Position numbers and translations under genes: made by a program. Shown here in pieces: positions 59,740 to 64,000 of a stretch of DNA of 64,000 nucleotides. This stretch comes from Pardosa pseudoannulata (lineage: Eukaryota > Arthropoda > Arachnida > Araneae > Lycosidae): positions 63,136,230-63,200,229 of the forward strand of contig CM063503.1 of assembly GCA_032207245.1 (NCBI GenBank). The letters are read 5' to 3'. The notes below the pieces were generated by a model. The model saw only the letters and a program-made list of their open reading frames with translations, searched no databases and was not told the DNA's origin. The first letter of the stretch is position 1; the number at the start of each line of letters is the position of its first letter.

Positions 59740-60058
59740 TGTCGTAAAAGACCACAAGAGAATACAGTACAATTAAATCAACAGGTAAAGCAAAGAGGCC
59801 TTACCTCCAAAATTCCGATGGTGCTGCTTCTCGTCTATTTGTCCCGGGCCGGGCTGTTATTGTTCTTGCATAAACACCTTGATTCCGTGTTTGGCATTAA
59901 ATGGCTCGAATACATTGGTGAAAAAAGAATAATATTTATATACATTTAAAAAGAAAAGGTAGTGAGAGTTCATCTCGACTGTTTACACATTCGCGGTTGA
60001 CACCGACACTGAGTTCGTTTGTAACGGTTACAGTTAGTTCGCCGGGGGATTTCCCACA
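59740..60058 (-). repeat. 3' LTR of the BEL element
   Basis: 319 bp, TG...CA bounded, with TGT/ACA ends. On the - strand it starts TGTGGGAAATCCCC and ends ...CTTTTACGACA. The first bases on the + strand, tgtcgtaaaagaccac, recur at 63873. It is preceded on the - strand by the purine-rich aggtgggagaa (60059-60069), a good polypurine tract. Confidence 0.93.
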
Positions 60059-60117
60059 TTCTCCCACCTTTGAGTTTTGAGATACCCTCCAAAACTCAAA
60101 CTGAAGAAATGGAATTG

Positions 60118-61263
60118 TCACAAGTTCAGTTTGTCGGGTTCCTTCAGAACGCGACCACACCGAGAACGGCGAACTTCAGGTTCCTGAGAAAGATTCTCTT
60201 CGTGCTGACTGTCAGGTTCTAAGGAATCATTCCTATGACAAGCTTCATTGTAGTCGTCTACAATTGGTGATGTTACGTTGAGCTTTGGAGAACTTTCAGT
60301 TTCACTAATCTCCAATGGATAAAGTCTTTGGACAGGCCGTAATAAAGTTCCATTCTTTGTCTTCAACTCTACCACTCGTATTCTTCCATCTTTTCCGGGG
60401 AAAGTTTTAATAACTTTGGCCAGCGGCCAATCTATATTCTTGGTATTGGAATCTCCGATCAGCACGATTTCTCCTTCTTTGACGAAACACTCTTTTCTAG
60501 GTTTTGAAAATTCCCTTAACTGTCCCAAATATTCACTTCTGAACCGAAGCCTTAAATCTTGGCGTAATTTTTGTTTATACGCAAATCTTATATGCAGTTT
60601 CTTCTCATCAATTAAAATTCTATTTTTTACTTTAATCAACCCATCGTCGTCTGTAAAAGTTTGCAAATGCAACTTTCGTACTTCCTCAAATGATTGTTCC
60701 TGGACTTTTCTCAAAATTATTTTCTCGTCTCGATCTATTTCTTCTAAATCTAATTTTCCCTTTTTCCTGTCTTCTTTATTCTTGCAGTTGTGACAAAATC
60801 TTTGTATCCAACCCATTGTTCTTACAATTTTGCGATACGATGAAATTCGAGATGCATATTGGATAGTATCTGCTTGGGTGTTAATGGCTGACACGATGGT
60901 TTTTATTTTCTCTGAGTTAACAATTTCCAGGTCTGGATCAATTTTAGAGATAGGCCATTCATTTGAAGGTAACTTTAACCATCTTGGTCCCTCCCACCAG
61001 CGGGTTTTTAACAGTTCTGGATAGTTGCATCCTCGTGAAGGAAGATCGGTAGGATTCATGGGACCAGCTACGAGTCTCCAATCAACAGGATTACTCAGTC
61101 CTCGTATTTGTTGAACTCGATTGTACACAAATGTAGCCCAAGTCTTAGTTCTCTTGATCCAATATAAACCATTCGCTGAATCTGACCAGTAAATGACAGG
61201 TATGCCTTCTCCACTTTCCTTTTTAAAAGCTAAAGGAGTAAGCTCCCACCCTCGGGGATGGAA
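60118..61263 (-). pseudogene. BEL pol remainder: RNase H edge, integrase edges, C-terminus
   Basis: In the frame beginning near 61263: FHPRGWELTPLAF is joined to GIPVIYWSDSANGLYWIKR, which skips the end of the RT and most of RNase H. Next come PMNPTDLPSRG and WWEGPRWL, then the start of the integrase (GLIKVKNRILIDEKKL). This is joined directly to the C-terminal LRFRSEYLGQLREF and IVLIGDSN...WPLAKVIKTFPGKDG. The DDE core of the integrase is therefore deleted. Stop at 60118. Confidence 0.85.
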
Positions 61264-63782
61264 TTTGGTGTGCTCAACAGAGCCTGTGCTTCCGATATCA
61301 ATTTGGACAATTTTTCCGGGCTATGAACACTAAGAATGCAACTGTCGACGTAGAAAGAATTTCTTAGCTTCCCAGCAGTTACACCGTACTTCTCAAGGCG
61401 AAATCTATTCATCAGGGTTCGTATCAGTTCAATGAGATTAGGCTCTTCTTTTACACAATCATTCAAAGAGGGGAAATTCTTTTCTCTGGCGGAACCATCA
61501 AATACTGGTCTCACCTTAGTTGTTATGGAATTGTCCTTAAGCACAGGAAGATGCGGTAAAAAGTGTTCATTTTTAATATCATGACAGAGAGGAACTTCCT
61601 CGATGATATCTTCAGCTAACCAGTCTTTGAAAACCTTCTCGTAATCGGTCAACCTTCCCGTTCGTTCCAAAGATTTCACGCAACTAGCTGGTCTCTTTTC
61701 TGCTAGACTCGGTAAGCTAACTGAATACCTCCCCTCTTCATCCCTAGTAACAGTCTGAAGAAAATGATCTTTTGCTGTCTTTTCAAGATCTGACCTTAAC
61801 ATCTTAGTCTCGGGGTCACGAATGCCAATTGTATCAAGAGACCAATTATCAGATACGTCAAAGCTAGTTGCATGAAGTGATAATAAAATGTTAGAATTCT
61901 TCGTTTTTTCCTCTCCGGAATTTCTCAGAATTGTCCACCCTAAGATCGTTCTCATAGCCAGCATCCCATTTGATAAATGCTTGACTTCCCCAGTTAATAG
62001 TTTACTGGCACAATCTGCTCCTAGCAAAGCATGAATTTCGTTTGGATTATTTTCAAATAAGCAACAGTTTTCATTAATGGCAATATCACTTAAAAATATT
62101 CCCAACTCTTTCAATTCTTCAATACATTCAAGATTTTTCAATTTAGGAATAGGGGCACATATTTTCTTTTGATCCATTACTTCTATTTCAAAAGTGAAAC
62201 TCTTATCTATGTTGCTTAACTTAATAGAGTATTTCTTATGCCTTTCACTTTTCTTTATTCCTCCGAATAACCCATGAGTAATTGTTTCCTCTCCAATACA
62301 CTTTAATTTCATTTTTTCAGCCACATACTTACTGACGTAGGATTTTTGTGAACCTAAATCTAAAATTATCCTCAAAAAATTACGCGAGTTGCTCCCATTA
62401 ATGCATACAATTAAAGTCTGTAAAAGAACTTCCTTTGAACAAGAACTGTTCGTCAACACACTATTTTCACAGGTTTTTTCATCAGTGGTTTCATTAGAAA
62501 TTTCATCTTTCTTTTTATTGTTAGAATAAAAACATAAAATCGATAAATGCCTTTTATTGCAGTGTTTGCAACGAACGCGTTTCTGGCATTGTTTACTCAA
62601 ATGCTTTCCAGTGCAACGAAAGCAGGCGCCACGTTTAACCAGGATATTTTTTCTTTCATCAATAGTTAAATTTAAAGCATGTAAGCAATCGTCCGCTGAC
62701 TCATGATAATTACTGCAAAACACACATGGCGAAAAGTTATTGCCTCTCAATTCAGAACTGAAAAGATCGGCGGCAGTTGTTTTACTTTTTTCATTTTGTT
62801 CCTCATAGCGGAAATGCTGTCTGTGATCTGGGAAAGTATTCTGATTTTCGGTTTTCGAAAGGGACGATCTTTCTCGTGCAATCAATTGCTTTGATAAAAA
62901 TTCTATTAATTTATTTACTTCATAATTCGAATTTTGCACTTCTTTGTTAAACTCCAAAAGTAAATCATGAGGGAGCATTTTCAATAACAATGGGCATAAA
63001 ACAGCCGAATAGTCATTTGGTTTGACTTTTAAAGTTTCTAAACTTCTAGTTTCGGTTACAATTCTGTCATAAAGCTTTCGAAATGATTTAATATCACTTG
63101 AATTTTTCAATGGAGGGATAGCCAAAATATCTGAAATGTGTTGGTTTATCAAAATTTCTGATCGCCCGAATCTTTCTTTAAGACAAGAAATGGCGTTGTC
63201 ATAATTTTCAGACGTTATAGCATAACCTCCAACAGTATGAAGAGCAGTTCCACCCAAATAGGCCTTCAAATAATTAAATTTACTTGTCTTATCTAAAGAT
63301 GAATTTTTATGTATCGCAGACTCGGATGAATTCCAAAAACTAAGCCATTGGCTTATTTCGCCGTAAAATTTCTGAATAGAGAGCTTGGGTAATTTAATCT
63401 GCATTTTATCTTGAAACTCATTCTCTAATGATGAATTCTTAAGACTGATATCGGGTGTAATTTTGGCAGATTTCGTTTTCGATTCTGATAATACGTGTAT
63501 TTTCTTTCGAGCTCTAAATTTACAAGTAATTATTTTTTCCTTATATTCGATTGATGTATTGATGTCCGCGTCAATTTCCTTAGGATCTATGATTTTTTGT
63601 AATTCCTCATCTAGCGATTCTAGTTCTTTAGCGTGTTCAATCAAAAGTTCTAAAGATTCTTCTAAAGTGTCCAAAATTGTTTCTTTGCTTAATTCGGCTT
63701 CTATAATTTTGATCTGCTTAGTAACCGACGTTCTTATTATTCCCCTTCTCTTTTTTATTCGAGCAATCTCATCATCAGCCAT
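61230..63782 (-). pseudogene. BEL gag-protease plus reverse transcriptase stub (850 aa)
   Basis: ATG at 63782; one open frame. Residues: gag domain around 130-300 (KLSIQKFYGEISQWLSFW); Cys/His-rich nucleocapsid part at 353-417, including CFRCTGKHLSKQC; a protease-like DLGSQKSYV at 475-483, where the usual second residue is different. The RT begins with VRPVFDGSA (758-765) and PSLNDC. At about residue 803 (GVTA|GKL) the reading jumps straight to NSFYVDSC, so the catalytic palm before the YVDD box is missing, and the box itself reads YVDS. The frame then shifts near 61262 and ends. Confidence 0.88.
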
Positions 63783-63849
63783 TTTTAACTACAAAGTTTC
63801 GATTTCGATTTCAAAAGTGTTTAAAAATCAATAATTTTCAAAATAAGCC

Positions 63850-63870
63850 CGAGTCCCGGCAGGGATGCCA
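63850..63870 (-). promoter_or_regulatory. tRNA primer-binding site of the BEL element
   Basis: On the - strand it begins TGGCATCCCTGCCGGGACTC two bases after the LTR. On the + strand it reads as a tRNA 3' end: gagtcccggc (T arm), agggatg (acceptor) and cca. I cannot name the tRNA with certainty. Confidence 0.75.
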
Positions 63871-63872
63871 GT

Positions 63873-64000
63873 TGTCGTAAAAGACCACAAGAGAATACAG
63901 TACAATTAAATCAACAGGTAAAGCAAAGAGGCCTTACCTCCAAAATTCCGATGGTGCTGCTTCTCGTCTATTTGTCCCGGGCCGGGCTGTTATTGTTCTT
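63873..64000 (-). repeat. 5' LTR of the BEL element (partial, cut by window end)
   Basis: Identical, as far as I can see, to 59740-59867. The upstream part of the LTR lies beyond 64000. Confidence 0.93.

Larger units (their letters stand above)
59740..64000 (-). mobile_element. BEL/Pao LTR retrotransposon, multiply deleted
   Basis: On the - strand: 5' LTR (starts beyond the window, ends at 63873), primer-binding site, gag-pol pieces, polypurine tract, 3' LTR (59740-60058). The gag is of the DUF1759 type, and the pol order fits BEL/Pao. The two LTRs are alike over the visible 128 bp. With conserved ends but gutted pol, it can only move by using another copy's enzymes. Confidence 0.92.

Noticed and set aside
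60416..60793. 125-codon + strand frame
   Set aside because: Antisense to BEL pol; Ser/Leu/Phe-rich as expected of a shadow.
63463..63834. 123-codon + strand frame
   Set aside because: Antisense to the BEL gag start.

Overview
This is a eukaryotic, AT-rich, intron-bearing and strongly transposon-invaded genomic window. The gene structure (short exons, GT-AG introns, a metazoan Elongin A), the mix of hAT, piggyBac, Tigger, Tc1/mariner, Ty3 and BEL/Pao elements, and a tRNA-derived SINE family suggest an arthropod. A spider or other chelicerate fits the base composition, but I infer this and cannot test it here.

Layout. 0.2-0.35 kb: a possible last exon of an upstream gene. 2.7-21.7 kb: dense transposon territory, with SINE copies, several DNA transposons with readable target-site duplications (TSDs), and short inverted-repeat elements (MITEs). 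At 15.7-18.4 kb a hAT transposon sits inside a SINE. 24.07-34.62 kb: the one clear host gene, Elongin A on the + strand, in ten recognisable coding exons; the first coding exon was not found. 34.6-40.2 kb: transposon-poor AT-rich sequence, partly 3' UTR. 40.26-45.24 kb: a Ty3-type LTR retrotransposon on the - strand with an intact gag, a pol broken by two stops, and no 3' LTR. 46.5-49.3 and 53.55-56.36 kb: a 2.8-kb direct segmental duplication carrying a short exon-like ORF in both copies. Between them, 50.82-51.43 kb, lies an extraordinary G+T tract almost without C. 58.36-59.51 kb: a DNA transposon with an 8-bp TSD that I could not assign to a family. 59.74-64.0 kb: a BEL/Pao element on the - strand whose gag is intact but whose reverse transcriptase, RNase H and integrase cores are deleted; its 5' LTR runs off the window.

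The only host function readable is transcription elongation and RNA polymerase II turnover (Elongin A). Almost every other open frame belongs to a decayed transposon, to a microsatellite, or to compositional bias.
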